Shown: one piece after another, positions 25,378 to 35,100 of the stretch
How positions within the stretch are numbered: position 1 is the stretch's first letter
How the letters are laid out: every line of letters begins with the position of its first letter
Program-made: the position numbers and the translations under genes
Notes under the pieces: generated by a model
The model's input: only the letters and a program-made list of their open reading frames with translations
Database searches by the model: none
Told to the model about the DNA's origin: nothing
Assembly (NCBI GenBank): GCA_949282965.1
Contig: CASDQW010000076.1
Location: forward strand, 1 to 45,846
Reading direction: 5' to 3'
Length of the DNA stretch: 45,846 nt
From: an uncultured Lentisphaeria bacterium
GTDB taxonomy: Bacteria > Verrucomicrobiota > Lentisphaeria > Victivallales > Victivallaceae

Positions 25378-26370
25378 TCAGGCGCTTTCCCGGGGCACCA
25401 GGAAGGGGGCCAGCATTTCGGAACGGACGGGACGGTCGTACAGCAGTTCGACGACGCGGTCCATCAAAATTTCTCCGAGCTGCCGGAACGGTTGTCCGAT
25501 GGTGGTCAGGGTGATGGGAAGCTGGTCTGTCAGAAAGGCATTGTCATACCCGATGAGCAGCAGATTGCCGCCCACGCGCCACCGGGTGTCCCGGACCGCG
25601 CGCATGAGCTGCAGGGCCGCGCTGTCCGAGTGCGCGAAGATGCCGAGCGGGGCGGTTTCGGAAAAATCGTCCGGCCGCCATTGCCGCAATCGCTTCAGCA
25701 CGCCTTCAAGTTCGTCGGATTCGATCGGTTGTCCCGCCAGCGTCTGCAGGAAGCCGCGGGAACGCAGACCGTCCAGCTGTTCCGCGGGATGGCAGTTCAA
25801 AAAGCGACTGCAATGCCGTTCAATCAGGCGTTCAGCGGCGATCCGGCCGCCAAGAACGTTGTCCACTCCCATGATCAGGGCGCCGTCGTATTGAAAGTCG
25901 AAATTGTAGGGGGCGATGAACGCGACTTTGCCGCCGTCGGCGATGTATTGGTCGACGGTACCGTGCAGGAGGCGCAGACAGGTGAGGCTGGGATAAGTGA
26001 TCATGGCCGAGTTGGCGTTGCCGGAGACGTGGCGGAAGAAATTCATGTAACTTTCTTCACTGAATCCGAAAAAGTAGTTGACCGGGAATCCGTGCCGATT
26101 CGAGCCTTCGCTGATCCCCATGATCAATTCCGCGATCAGGCTGTTGGCCGTGAGCGGCAGAAAGACGCCGATGTTGGCCGAGCGGCCGCCGCGCGCGAGA
26201 AATTCCGCGGACCGATTGCGGCGGTATCCCATTTCCGCGGCTTTTTTCAAAACCAGTTCCCGGGTGGCTTCCGCGACGAAACCGTGTTTGTCCGGCTTGG
26301 GATTGAGCACCCGGGAAACGACGGTGAGCGAAACGCCGAGCGCATCGGCGATGTCTTTGAGTTTGACCAT
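25378..26370 (-). CDS. LacI/GalR-family transcriptional regulator
   Basis: A 330-aa regulator. The N-terminal helix-turn-helix KLKDIADALGVSLTVVSRVLN (about 3-22) and hinge region are followed by a periplasmic-binding-protein-like sensor domain (about 65-320) for a small sugar-type effector. It lies inside the operon, two bases after the FAD protein gene and 32 before the symporter gene. A perfect LacI-style palindrome at the head of this operon makes autoregulation very plausible. Within the sensor, GIFAHSDSAALQLMRAVRD and LLIGYDN are standard LacI-family features. Effector is not identifiable. Confidence 0.92.
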   Translation of the reverse strand: MVKLKDIADALGVSLTVVSRVLNPKPDKHGFVAEATRELVLKKAAEMGYRRNRSAEFLARGGRSANIGVFLPLTANSLIAELIMGISEGSNRHGFPVNYFFGFSEESYMNFFRHVSGNANSAMITYPSLTCLRLLHGTVDQYIADGGKVAFIAPYNFDFQYDGALIMGVDNVLGGRIAAERLIERHCSRFLNCHPAEQLDGLRSRGFLQTLAGQPIESDELEGVLKRLRQWRPDDFSETAPLGIFAHSDSAALQLMRAVRDTRWRVGGNLLLIGYDNAFLTDQLPITLTTIGQPFRQLGEILMDRVVELLYDRPVRSEMLAPFLVPRESA

Positions 26371-26372
26371 GG

Positions 26373-29300
26373 TTAGAACATTCCTTTCGGTCCGTTGATC
26401 CCGCCGCAGGCGACGTGAAGCAGCAGGGCGAAGGTGTGCGCGCGTTCCCGATCCAGCCGACGCCCGGAGAGGGCCTGTTCCAGCTGTTCGGCCAGCGCGG
26501 TGTCGCCGACGTTTTGCGCGCCGAGCCGCAGCCAGGCGAGCGTTTGAGGCGTGATCCGGCGCAGGGCTTCCCCCTCCGGAATCAGCGGTCGCAGACGGCG
26601 GAAAAGCGCTGCGCGGCCATCGGGATTTTCGATCCAGTACAAAACAGCGAAGACATTGGCCAGGGCGCCGGGATAGAGTCGTTTCCGGTCCATGTGGCCG
26701 GCGGCGAATTCAAAAAAGTTTTCCTCCGGTTTCCAGAAGGTGGCCAGAGACGTGTCCAGCTGCCGGGTCCATTCGCGCCAGGGGGCGGGATCTCCCCCGA
26801 GGAGCTTCTCCAGTTTGGCACAGGCGATCAGGCCGTACCAGACTTCGAGATTGTCCATCAGGTATTTGATTTTGTAATCGCGTTTGGCGAAGGTCAGGCC
26901 GTCCGGCTGGCGGACCTCTTCCGCCGCCCGCATGGCCCGGCGCAGGTGAGGGAGCATTTCCGCGGGGAAATCCCGATCGCCGGTGGCGACGGCGTAGTAC
27001 CAGAGCGCGTAGGCGAAGGTGGCCGGATAACTGTCCGCCGAATCGTAGGTGCCCGAATCCCGGTAGTCGGGGTAACGGCCGCCCTTGTAATCATGAACCG
27101 TGCCGTCCGGCTGGATATGGCGGGCATACCAGCGCAGGGAGTCGCGGGCAGCGGCGAGATACCGTTCCTCGTCCAGCGCCACTCCGGCCCGGATCAGCGC
27201 CAGGGAGCAGAAATTGGAGAAATAGGGGATGATGAGGACGTTGTTCGGATCGGCGGCGTTGTTGATGGCGCCGTCGGGCAGCATGCGGTTCATGATCCAT
27301 TCGGCGCAGCGGCGAACCTGTTCCGGGTTTTTCGTTACGGCCGGCGGTCCGGCGGCGGCATCGTCGTCAATGATGGCGACGCCGGAACGGAAAGTCAGGG
27401 AAAGTGGGTTCTCCCGGTTCGTTTCCGGGGCGGCGGGGGCGACGGTTCCTTCCACCGGACGGACCGCCGGAGGATGCGGCCGATTTTCATCCAGCAGTCG
27501 GACGCAGTCGGCGACGACCAGACCGCCGGCGTTTTCATTGGTCAGCAGAATTTCGATCCGGTCTCCGGCGGTAAGCGGAAATTCTCCGAGTTCCCGGAAC
27601 ACTCCCGGATAAGGACGGGTCATATCTAGTGTGAATCGCTGCACTTCCTGTCCGTTGCGGAAGAATACGACGGGAGCGGTTACAGCCCGGTTGGCAGCCG
27701 GCGAATAGCAGATGCCGAGGCGATAGCGACCGTCCGCCGGTACCGTCAGACGGAACCGTGCCGAGGCATCAGCCCGGGCGGCGGGCCGGGTATAGGCGTA
27801 GGAGCCGTCCACATACGGTCCGGTCGAGGACGAATGTGTCCATTTGCCGGTAAATTCCGCCTGCCGGTCGTCCTGGACGAGTCCGGCGATTTCGGCGAGG
27901 CGCGGGAAGATGTCGCCGCCGGGGTAGGCGAGGATCTGTTTTTCCGCCTCCAGTTTGCGGCGGAGCAGCGGATAGGGCAGAGCCTGCACCGAGGTTCGGT
28001 GTTCGGCGGCCAGAGCGGCGGCAGTGCCGGCGGCATGACCGAGAATCATGTAAACCGGTTCCATGCGCAGAGAGGAGTACATGACATGAGAGGCGGACAA
28101 AGTAACCGGCACCAGCAGGTTGGTGCACTCTTCCGCGCGCGGAATGATGGCGCGGTAACTGATCTGATAGGGGCGGACCGGGAGGTGGCCGAGAAGCCCT
28201 TCGAGATACGCTTTTCCGTTCGGGGCCAGCACTTTCTGAACCCAGTGGGTGTCCAGCATGTAGGACCCCATGCCGACGGAATCGGGTTTGGTGGGGTTTT
28301 CGTAGGCGTCGCTCTGGATCATGACGTAGCTGCCGATCATGCGTCGGCCTTCGCGGATGTAGAGTTGTTCCGGAAAATGGTTGCTGTCGGTAAACTCGTT
28401 CGCGGCAAGTCCCCAGCGGCCGACGTCGCGGCGCAGAGTTTCGGGCAGACGGGGATCATGGGCGAGAAAATAAAGAAAACTCTGTACGTAATCGACGTGT
28501 TCCTGATGAATCCGGCGCCGTTCGGCGTAGTCAGCTTCCGGGTAATCCCAGCTGCCGTTGACGAAGTCGGTGCTGTACCAGCCTTTGTTGTTGAGGTCGA
28601 ATTTGCCGCCGGGGAGCGCCCCGAGCGATACGAAATCAGTGAATTTCCAGGATTTTTCCGGGGCACTGAGGATATGGTTGAGCAGATTCCGGAAATATTC
28701 GGGACGATAACGGGCGGGTTTGGGGAAGGGCACCCGGTTATCCGGATCGGTGGTGACGCAGAGCCGGAAATTGTATGACTGCACCTTGCGGTCGCCGTCA
28801 CCGGGACGCCCCGGGTCGCATTCCTTCAATTCCAACAATATGGTGCCGTTTTCGTCCCGGCTCAGGCGCAGCGGGCGCAGCTGACGGACTCCGGCGCCGG
28901 ATTCGCCGTACTGGTCCCGGCTTTCCCGGCCGACGGTGTAACGGACGCCGGCCTGCCGCATCAGGTCGCCCTCGTAGGAGCCGTCGATGAACATGAGACC
29001 GGAAACGGTATCGCCGCTGGCCAGACGCAGGAACCGGATGACCGTGCCCTCTTGGTGGACGCCGTCCTGTTCCGCGAGCGGGGCGTTGCGCAGAATCTCT
29101 GCCCCGGTTTCGGCCAGCATGGTTTCGAAGGTCCGTTCCGCCACGGAGGGGGTCAACCGATACAGGGCGGTGGCGGGGCCATGGGCGAGCCGGGCTTTTT
29201 CAAAAAATTCTCCGGCAATGCCGCCGATGGTTTCGCCGCGTCCGGCATCCACCTGGCCGAGGCCGCCGGAGGTCATGCCGCCGAGGCGCCTGCCGGGAGC

Positions 29301-29465
29301 GACCAGCAAAACCTTCCGACCGTTGCGGGCGGCGGCCACGGCGGCGATGACGCTGGCGGAGGTGTCGCCGTAGACTACTACGTCGGCGGAGTATTCGGTC
29401 GCATACACGGCGGAGTGCGGCAGACCGGCGAGAAGGAGGAGCAACAGCAGAGAAATTTTTTTCAT
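26373..29465 (-). CDS. secreted three-part protein: FAD-dependent oxidoreductase, carbohydrate-binding-like domain, alpha/alpha-barrel
   Basis: A 1,030-aa exported protein. A signal peptide (about 1-22) leads into an FAD-oxidoreductase domain (about 25-520): DVVVYGDTSASVIAAVAAARNG, a Rossmann variant with GGMTSGGLG next, as in the FAD_oxidored family of Lentisphaerota and relatives. Residues about 538-660 form a beta-sandwich resembling golvesin/carbohydrate-binding modules (TGPYVDGSYAYTRPA...ADCVRLL). Residues about 711-1030 look like an (alpha/alpha)6 barrel (CAEWIMNRMLPDGAINN, DSADSYPATFAYALWYYA, LDNSL-type repeats), typical of glycoside hydrolases or lyases. No single enzyme family covers all three. 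Likely oxidises and cleaves a glycan or sugar acid; that is inferred. Confidence 0.8.
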   Translation of the reverse strand: MKKISLLLLLLLAGLPHSAVYATEYSADVVVYGDTSASVIAAVAAARNGRKVLLVAPGRRLGGMTSGGLGQVDAGRGETIGGIAGEFFEKARLAHGPATALYRLTPSVAERTFETMLAETGAEILRNAPLAEQDGVHQEGTVIRFLRLASGDTVSGLMFIDGSYEGDLMRQAGVRYTVGRESRDQYGESGAGVRQLRPLRLSRDENGTILLELKECDPGRPGDGDRKVQSYNFRLCVTTDPDNRVPFPKPARYRPEYFRNLLNHILSAPEKSWKFTDFVSLGALPGGKFDLNNKGWYSTDFVNGSWDYPEADYAERRRIHQEHVDYVQSFLYFLAHDPRLPETLRRDVGRWGLAANEFTDSNHFPEQLYIREGRRMIGSYVMIQSDAYENPTKPDSVGMGSYMLDTHWVQKVLAPNGKAYLEGLLGHLPVRPYQISYRAIIPRAEECTNLLVPVTLSASHVMYSSLRMEPVYMILGHAAGTAAALAAEHRTSVQALPYPLLRRKLEAEKQILAYPGGDIFPRLAEIAGLVQDDRQAEFTGKWTHSSSTGPYVDGSYAYTRPAARADASARFRLTVPADGRYRLGICYSPAANRAVTAPVVFFRNGQEVQRFTLDMTRPYPGVFRELGEFPLTAGDRIEILLTNENAGGLVVADCVRLLDENRPHPPAVRPVEGTVAPAAPETNRENPLSLTFRSGVAIIDDDAAAGPPAVTKNPEQVRRCAEWIMNRMLPDGAINNAADPNNVLIIPYFSNFCSLALIRAGVALDEERYLAAARDSLRWYARHIQPDGTVHDYKGGRYPDYRDSGTYDSADSYPATFAYALWYYAVATGDRDFPAEMLPHLRRAMRAAEEVRQPDGLTFAKRDYKIKYLMDNLEVWYGLIACAKLEKLLGGDPAPWREWTRQLDTSLATFWKPEENFFEFAAGHMDRKRLYPGALANVFAVLYWIENPDGRAALFRRLRPLIPEGEALRRITPQTLAWLRLGAQNVGDTALAEQLEQALSGRRLDRERAHTFALLLHVACGGINGPKGMF

Positions 29466-29468
29466 GGT

Positions 29469-30152
29469 TTATGGCACATCGGAAGCGTTTTTGGTGGTTT
29501 CATCAGGGATCCACATCCGGCGGTAGGGTTCGTCGAATCCGGAGCGGTTCAGTGCGACTTCGGCACGGCGCGCGTTGCCGGTGTGGCCGTCGGCGTACAG
29601 GAAATTCACGGTGGTGCCCGACCGGTGCCGGGTGATCATCTTCTGGTGCTCCGCCGTGGAATTTTCATTGCCGAGGTCGGCGAAGCCTTTGGCCGGGGTC
29701 AGGATATAACCGTAAACCGAATTAAGGAAAGGTGAATCCACCACCTGCACCTTGACGGAGGGGCGGCGCATGCGCGCTTCTTTGAGACCGTAACCGAAGT
29801 TGACGTTCAGCGCGTACGTGATGAGACGCCTGGCGGCGTTTTCGACAATGCGGACAGACGGGCAGTTCAGCGGCTTTGCCGCACTGGTGCTGCGGTCCAT
29901 GTAATCGTTGATCCGGGCGACCCAGTAGTCGTCCAGCGTAATCGTGGCGGCGCGTCTGGGAGGCAGATAGGTGCCGTCATTATCGTTTATATACAGCATG
30001 TTGTAGACCCCGATCTGCTTCAGATTGGACAGACATTGCGTCTGCCGGGCGCGTTCGCGGGCGGATGACAGGGCCGGCAGCAGCATCGCGGCCAGAATCG
30101 CGATGATGGCGATCACCACCAGCAGTTCAATCAGTGTGAAGATTTTTTTCAT
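29469..30152 (-). CDS. prepilin-type N-terminal cleavage/methylation protein (pseudopilin) with H-X-DG tail
   Basis: A 227-aa protein beginning [16 protein letters not shown], the type IV prepilin/type II pseudopilin leader with Glu at +5 and a hydrophobic helix to about residue 27, then [24 protein letters not shown]. The C-terminus carries [16 protein letters not shown], the H-X(n)-DG element of a large secreted protein group common in Lentisphaerota and Planctomycetota (here H-X11-DG, two residues longer than usual). Start 30152 was chosen because AAGAGGAAA lies upstream; a longer reading would include the operator. It heads the FAD/LacI/symporter operon and precedes the FAD protein by 3 bases. 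Confidence 0.9.
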   Translation of the reverse strand: MKKIFTLIELLVVIAIIAILAAMLLPALSSARERARQTQCLSNLKQIGVYNMLYINDNDGTYLPPRRAATITLDDYWVARINDYMDRSTSAAKPLNCPSVRIVENAARRLITYALNVNFGYGLKEARMRRPSVKVQVVDSPFLNSVYGYILTPAKGFADLGNENSTAEHQKMITRHRSGTTVNFLYADGHTGNARRAEVALNRSGFDEPYRRMWIPDETTKNASDVP

Positions 30153-30212
30153 GACATGTTTCCTCTTCTGACGAAATCCGTTTTTAGAAGCAGGATCCCT
30201 GTTGAAAAGATG

Positions 30213-30230
30213 ATCGCAAGCGCTTGCGAT
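30213..30230. promoter_or_regulatory. perfect 18-bp LacI-family operator
   Basis: ATCGCAAGCGCTTGCGAT is a fully self-complementary palindrome with the central CG step and GCAAGCGCTTGC core typical of LacI-family operators. It overlaps the 3' edge of the proximal -10 (30229-30234) and covers the predicted start (about 30222), an ideal place for repression. The operon it controls encodes a LacI-family protein, which is the obvious candidate to bind it. Only one copy was found in the window. Confidence 0.82.
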
Positions 30231-30258
30231 TATGCATTCAAAAAAAAGAATCAATCAA
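30229..30258 (-). promoter_or_regulatory. proximal promoter of the pseudopilin operon
   Basis: Minus strand: -35 TTGATT (30253-30258), 18-base spacer containing a T-run, -10 CATAAT (30229-30234). The LacI-type palindrome starts on this -10. The start near 30222 gives a 70-base leader. Confidence 0.5.
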
Positions 30259-30270
30259 CCGACTGTAATA

Positions 30271-30299
30271 ATTATAGAAAAAAACAACAGGGAAAGCAA
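30271..30299 (-). promoter_or_regulatory. distal promoter of the pseudopilin operon
   Basis: Minus strand: -35 TTGCTT (30294-30299), 17-base spacer, -10 TATAAT (30271-30276). Transcripts from here would also cross the operator at 30213-30230, so a bound repressor could act as a roadblock. Confidence 0.5.
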
Positions 30300-30364
30300 G
30301 GCTGTTGGGGAAAAAAGTCGTAAAAAACCGAAAACCGGCAGGAGGATTTGAGCAAAAGGCTTTT

Positions 30365-31975
30365 TCAGCCGGCATGAGAGGACGTTTTTTTGCGCCGCAA
30401 CGCAACCGCCAGATCCACCGGGATCCGTACCAACGCCGGCAAGGTCAGGAAGAAAACGAACCAGATTGCCTGCAGGGCCCATGCCGCTGCCGCCGTCAGC
30501 ACCCAGCAGAGCAGCACCCGGCCGCGGCGGCGATTCCATCGGGCCGGCCACAAGCCGACCGCGGCGGCGATCCAGGCGCCGTACAGCGGCAGAATGAACC
30601 GCGTGGTGTGTTCCACCGTGAACGGATAACCGCAGAAGAACAGCAGCGTCGGCAGGATCCAGAGTCCGAGCGTCAACCGGAGTTTCCGCTGCCGCAGCAG
30701 CAGCAATGCGCTCATGCCGGCCGCCGCCCACGGCAGGTTCGCCCCGAAGAGCGCGGGTATGTTGACCGGGAGCATCGACCAGACGAAGCCTTCCGCAGCC
30801 CGGTCGTGCAGCGAAAACGGCGTGATCCAGGGCGCGCCGAACTGCACCGTGTTGATGATCAGCTGACCGGCCACGGTCAGCAACAGGGCCATGCCGCCCG
30901 CCGCCAGGCAGGAACGCCACGCCGCCGGACGGCGGGTATGAAACTGCCAGAGGAAATACGGCGCAAACAATACGGCGTTGATTCGTACCAGGATCGCCGC
31001 TCCGAACAGCAATCCCGCCAGCGCCGCCGTCCGCGGCACGGGGCGGGCTCGGGCGAGCAGAGCGGCGCAGCCGAGCAGCAGCACTGTGGCAGGCATATCG
31101 CTCATGGCGTTGTAGCCGCACCAGGTCAGGCTTTTGTAATAACCGAATGCCCAGGTGGCGTCCGGCAGCGCGAAGAATGCCCGGAAGGTCCCGGTCGCCG
31201 GATCTTCCAGATGAAAGAAGAACAACGGCAGCACGGCGTAGATCCAGGCCGTGATCAGACCGCGTTTTCGCGATCCCAGCCAGCCGGTTGCCGCGAAGGC
31301 CAGCAGTGCCACGCTCCCCGGCCCCAGCAGCAGCCCGTTGAAAAAAGAGAAGGCGGGCAGCAGATCCAGCACCGAATCGCTGCGCAGAACCGCCGCAAAC
31401 GGCCAGTACAGAAGCGGCAGCCCAATTGTGCGGTTCCAGGAGCCGTGCCAGTTTCCCGCCGCCAGTTCCCGCATCGTCTGGAAAAAGTCCGGTTCGTCGC
31501 TGGAGAATAAATACACCTCCCCCCCCAGCTGCACGATCCATGCGGTGAGCGCGCCCCGCACCGCCGCCGGGATGAATGCCAGAGTCCATCCGGGCAGGAT
31601 TCCCCGTCGCCACCCCAGCCAGATTCCGCCCGCGAGCAACAGACAGACTCCCCCCCAGATGCGCGGCCAAAGCGGTCGGGCAGGCTGCGGCAGGATCCGC
31701 CAGGTGCCGTCCGATTCCTGACGGCAGGCGAGGTCCGGCGTGACGAACCCGGTTTTGCCGGGCGCCGTCGGAATTTCGCAAAAGCTCAGGCGCCGCGCCA
31801 GATGTCCGCCGATCTGAAAGGTTTTCTGCCGGGAAAGCACCTCCTCCGGCGCGGGGAATTGTCGCGCGACGCCGATCCAGCGGGAAGCGGCATCAGGACG
31901 CTCGAAAATTGGAAATTCCGCCCGGACAGCGCCGACCAGCGCCAGCCAGAGCAGCAGACAAACAACGCCTTTCAT
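30365..31975 (-). CDS. membrane protein resembling GT-C glycosyltransferases, with SH3-like N-terminus
   Basis: A 536-aa integral membrane protein. After a signal-like helix (about 3-18), residues about 30-95 form a small soluble region (SRWIGVARQF...GKTGFVTPDLA) resembling bacterial SH3-type domains. From about 105 onward there are about 11 helices. The loop after the second helix holds SSDEPDFFQTM near 158, an acidic Asp-Glu pair as expected for GT-C enzymes (PMT/ArnT type) that use polyprenyl-phosphate sugars. A sugar or lipid transfer role is therefore plausible but unproven. Its leader region contains stacked inverted repeats (31995-32051). A GGGGAA ribosome-binding site precedes the ATG. 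Confidence 0.6.
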   Translation of the reverse strand: MKGVVCLLLWLALVGAVRAEFPIFERPDAASRWIGVARQFPAPEEVLSRQKTFQIGGHLARRLSFCEIPTAPGKTGFVTPDLACRQESDGTWRILPQPARPLWPRIWGGVCLLLAGGIWLGWRRGILPGWTLAFIPAAVRGALTAWIVQLGGEVYLFSSDEPDFFQTMRELAAGNWHGSWNRTIGLPLLYWPFAAVLRSDSVLDLLPAFSFFNGLLLGPGSVALLAFAATGWLGSRKRGLITAWIYAVLPLFFFHLEDPATGTFRAFFALPDATWAFGYYKSLTWCGYNAMSDMPATVLLLGCAALLARARPVPRTAALAGLLFGAAILVRINAVLFAPYFLWQFHTRRPAAWRSCLAAGGMALLLTVAGQLIINTVQFGAPWITPFSLHDRAAEGFVWSMLPVNIPALFGANLPWAAAGMSALLLLRQRKLRLTLGLWILPTLLFFCGYPFTVEHTTRFILPLYGAWIAAAVGLWPARWNRRRGRVLLCWVLTAAAAWALQAIWFVFFLTLPALVRIPVDLAVALRRKKTSSHAG

Positions 31976-31994
31976 ACGGATTCCCCGGGGATAA

Positions 31995-32051
31995 CGGTAT
32001 TTTCCGGCATGAAATATGCCGGACGACAGGATAAAATACCGCTTTTAGCGG
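31995..32051 (-). repeat. stacked inverted repeats in the GT-C gene leader/promoter
   Basis: Three complementary pairs are interleaved: an outer 9-bp pair CGGTATTTT/AAAATACCG (31995-32003 and 32033-32041), an inner 7-bp pair CCGGCAT/ATGCCGG (32004-32010 and 32016-32022, loop of 5), and a 4-bp hairpin CCGC/GCGG (32039-32042 and 32048-32051) that shares bases with the outer pair. The first and third cannot form together. The block overlaps the putative -10 (32033-32038). Confidence 0.55.
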
Positions 32052-32061
32052 AGATAAGCAA
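32033..32061 (-). promoter_or_regulatory. possible promoter for the GT-C gene
   Basis: Minus strand: -35 TTGCTT (32056-32061), 17-base spacer, -10 TATTTT (32033-32038). Start near 32026, so the leader would keep the inner hairpin but lose the small outer one. Confidence 0.4.
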
Positions 32062-32124
32062 ATCATTTTTGATAACGAAAATTGCACACAAGCGGATTTT
32101 TGCCGACTGTCGCGGTTCCGGCGG

Positions 32125-32153
32125 TTGCATTCTGGAAAAGGCGGTGGTATGAT
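32125..32153 (+). promoter_or_regulatory. promoter for the heparinase-like gene
   Basis: TTGCAT (32125-32130), 17-base spacer, TATGAT (32148-32153). A start near 32160 excludes the in-frame ATG at 32149 and supports initiation at 32200. Confidence 0.5.
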
Positions 32154-32199
32154 AAAACGGATTATTGCATCCAGCAAAACAATTGTGGGAGGTATGGGA

Positions 32200-35100
32200 A
32201 TGAAAGTTTTGAGTATGGGGCTGGCCATGGCTGTTGCCGCGGTGACCGTGTCGGCCGCACCGTCGAAACTGGTGCTCCAGGCGGAAAAGGCGCAGTTCGA
32301 TTCCGCCCGGGCCGAGACGGTGAAACGTGCCGTTTTTTCCGAAGGCAAGGGAGTCATGCTCAAGGACGGTCAGAAGTCCAGAATGGCGAATCCGACCGGT
32401 GAGCCGGATTTGACGTTTCACGTGGATATTCCCGAAACCGGACGTTACTGGATCTCCTCCCTGGCCGACACCACCGGCGCGACGCGCGAGGCGATGAGAA
32501 AGGCCGGGACGAAATACGATTCTTTGCGGGTGATGATCGCCGTCGATGACGATTTCCCGCGCAACCGCGTGCTGGTGGTGCCTTGGGGCAACCAGAACGG
32601 CTGCTATCAGCAGCTGATGAAGCAGGATTTTACCAAAGGGAAACACGTGATCCGGATCTGGATGCCGGAAGGATCGGCGCTGGACCGGCTCGAAATCACG
32701 CCGTACCGGGCACCGGCGGTCCCGGCTGCCGTGCAGAAATATGTGCCGAAGATCGTGCCGCCCGCGTCCCATCCCCGGTTGTGGGTCAATTCCGAATCCC
32801 TGGCCGCGGTGAAGGCCAACCTCAATAAGGGGGCGAACCGGGCGATCTGGGAACAGGTGCAGAAGGTGGCGGCAATGCCGTACACATACAAGGTGGCGCC
32901 CCGGACTGCGGCTGAATATGATCCGAAGCTGCAGAACGCCGCCGTGTACAAGGCTTTCGTTTATCTGATGACCGGCAACCGCAAGCTCGGAGAAGAGGCG
33001 GTCAAACTCATGCACGATTATCTGGGGGCGGTGGAGTTCGGCAACATGCTCGACATCACCCGGGAAATCGGTCTTGTGCTGTATTCCGGAGCGCAGGTGT
33101 ACGACTGGTGTTACGACCTGCTTACGCCGGAGGACCGGGAGCTTTTCCGCAAGAATCTGCTGCGCCTGGCCGAGGATATGGAAATCGGCTGGCCGCCGTT
33201 CGGTCAGACGATTGTCAACGGCCACGGCAATGAAGCTCAGGTCAACCGCGACCTGCTGGCGATGTCGATTGCCCTGTACGGCGACTACAATCTGCCGTAT
33301 CAGTATTGCGCCTATCGGATTCTGGAGGAACTGGTGCCGCTGCGCAATCTCGAATACCAGTGCAACCGTCACAATCAGGGCGTCAGCTACGGTACGTTCC
33401 GGTTCGGCTGCGAAATGCACGCCGCCTGGCTGATGTACCGGATGAGCGGCCAACGCGTCTTCGACGACGTGATCAACAACGTCGGTTATTTCTGGATTTA
33501 CGGCCTGACTCCGGGCGGCTCGATGATGCCGGACGGTGACGGTACGCTGTCCACCAGTTTCTGGCAGTCGCCGCAGACCACGTTCCTCTGCTACGCCTAC
33601 ACCGGAGATCCCATTCTCAAGGCCGATTTTGAACGGCAGGGCGGAACGCTCGGCGATCCGCTCATGTTCCTGCTGCTGAATGATCCGGATCTCAAAGCCG
33701 AGAAGAGCATCGACACGCTGCCGCTGACCCATTATTTCAAAGGGGTTCTGGCCTCCATGATCGCCCGGACCGGCTGGAATATCGGCAAGAACTCTCCCGA
33801 CGTGTTTGTGGAAATGAAGGGAGGCGGTTATCACTTCGGCAACCATCAGCACGCCGATGCGGGGGCTTTCCAGATTTACTATCGCGGCTGGCTGGCGACG
33901 GACCTCGGCATGTATCATTTCTACGGAACGCCCTACGACTACGGTTATAACAAACGTTCGATCGCGCACAACGTCATGCTGGCTTATCAGCCGGATGAAA
34001 AATTCCTGCGCGGCGCTGTCAATGACGGCGGCCAGCGGTTCAATCAGACCTGCCCGACCAGTGTGCAGCAGCTGCTGAGCAATCCGCAGTTCAAATACGG
34101 TGACACCCTGGCCGCGGATTTCGGGCCTGACAAAACGCGCCCGTTCTACAGTTATTTCAAGGCGGATCTGGCGCCGGCTTACAGCGACAAGCTGGAGTAT
34201 TACACCCGCGCGTTCTGTTTCCTCAATTTGGCGGACGCGGTCAATCCGGCGGCGCTGATTACGGTGGACCGGATGAAGACCGCCCGGGCGGAATATCGGA
34301 AATACTGGGTGATCAACTCCCTGACGGAACCGAAAATCACAGGCAATAAGGTGCAGATTGTCTCCGACCGGAGCGTGCTGCCCGGACGGCTGGACGTGCG
34401 TATGCTGCTGCCCCGGAAGATCAAGGTCGAAACCGCGGGCAAGGGCGAGGCCACCAAGTTCTTTGGCGCCAACCTGAAACCCCCGGTTGCCGGTGCGGCG
34501 CCCGCGCAAGGGTGGCGTACAATGGTCTCTCCCGCGGAAGAAAAAGCGACGGACGTCTTCGTCTCGGTCATGCAGATCGGGGATCCCACGGCCGAACCGC
34601 TGCCGGTGGACTTGATCGAAAATCATGAAAACTGCCAGATTACGCTTGGCAATCGGGCGGTGGTTCTCGGCACCTCCGAACGTCTGGCGGAAAGCCAGTT
34701 TACGGTGAAGCTGCCGGGGGATCGCGGCGACATGCAGGTGCTGCTTACCGATCTGATGCCGGGCATCTGGAACTTCCGGAGTGCCGATGGCAAGACCAAT
34801 TACGAGCTCTTTGTTTCTGCGGAAAAGACGACGGCGTTTCTGGTCGTGCCCGGTGGTGAATATATCGTTTCTCCCGGGGCCGCCAGCAACGCGGTTCGGT
34901 ATGAGTCTCCCCGGATTCCCGTGCCGGAAGTCCGCAACCCGATCAGCGGGCATTGCCTGATCGACGGCAAGCCGGTGGAAAAGGCTCCGGATAACCGCGT
35001 GCAGGGGGATCAGGTACTGGTGCCGGCGGAAGCGGTTTTCGCCGCACTGGGCGGCAAATGTGTCGCGGGCAAGGATTTGACGGTGGAACTCGGCGGGCGT

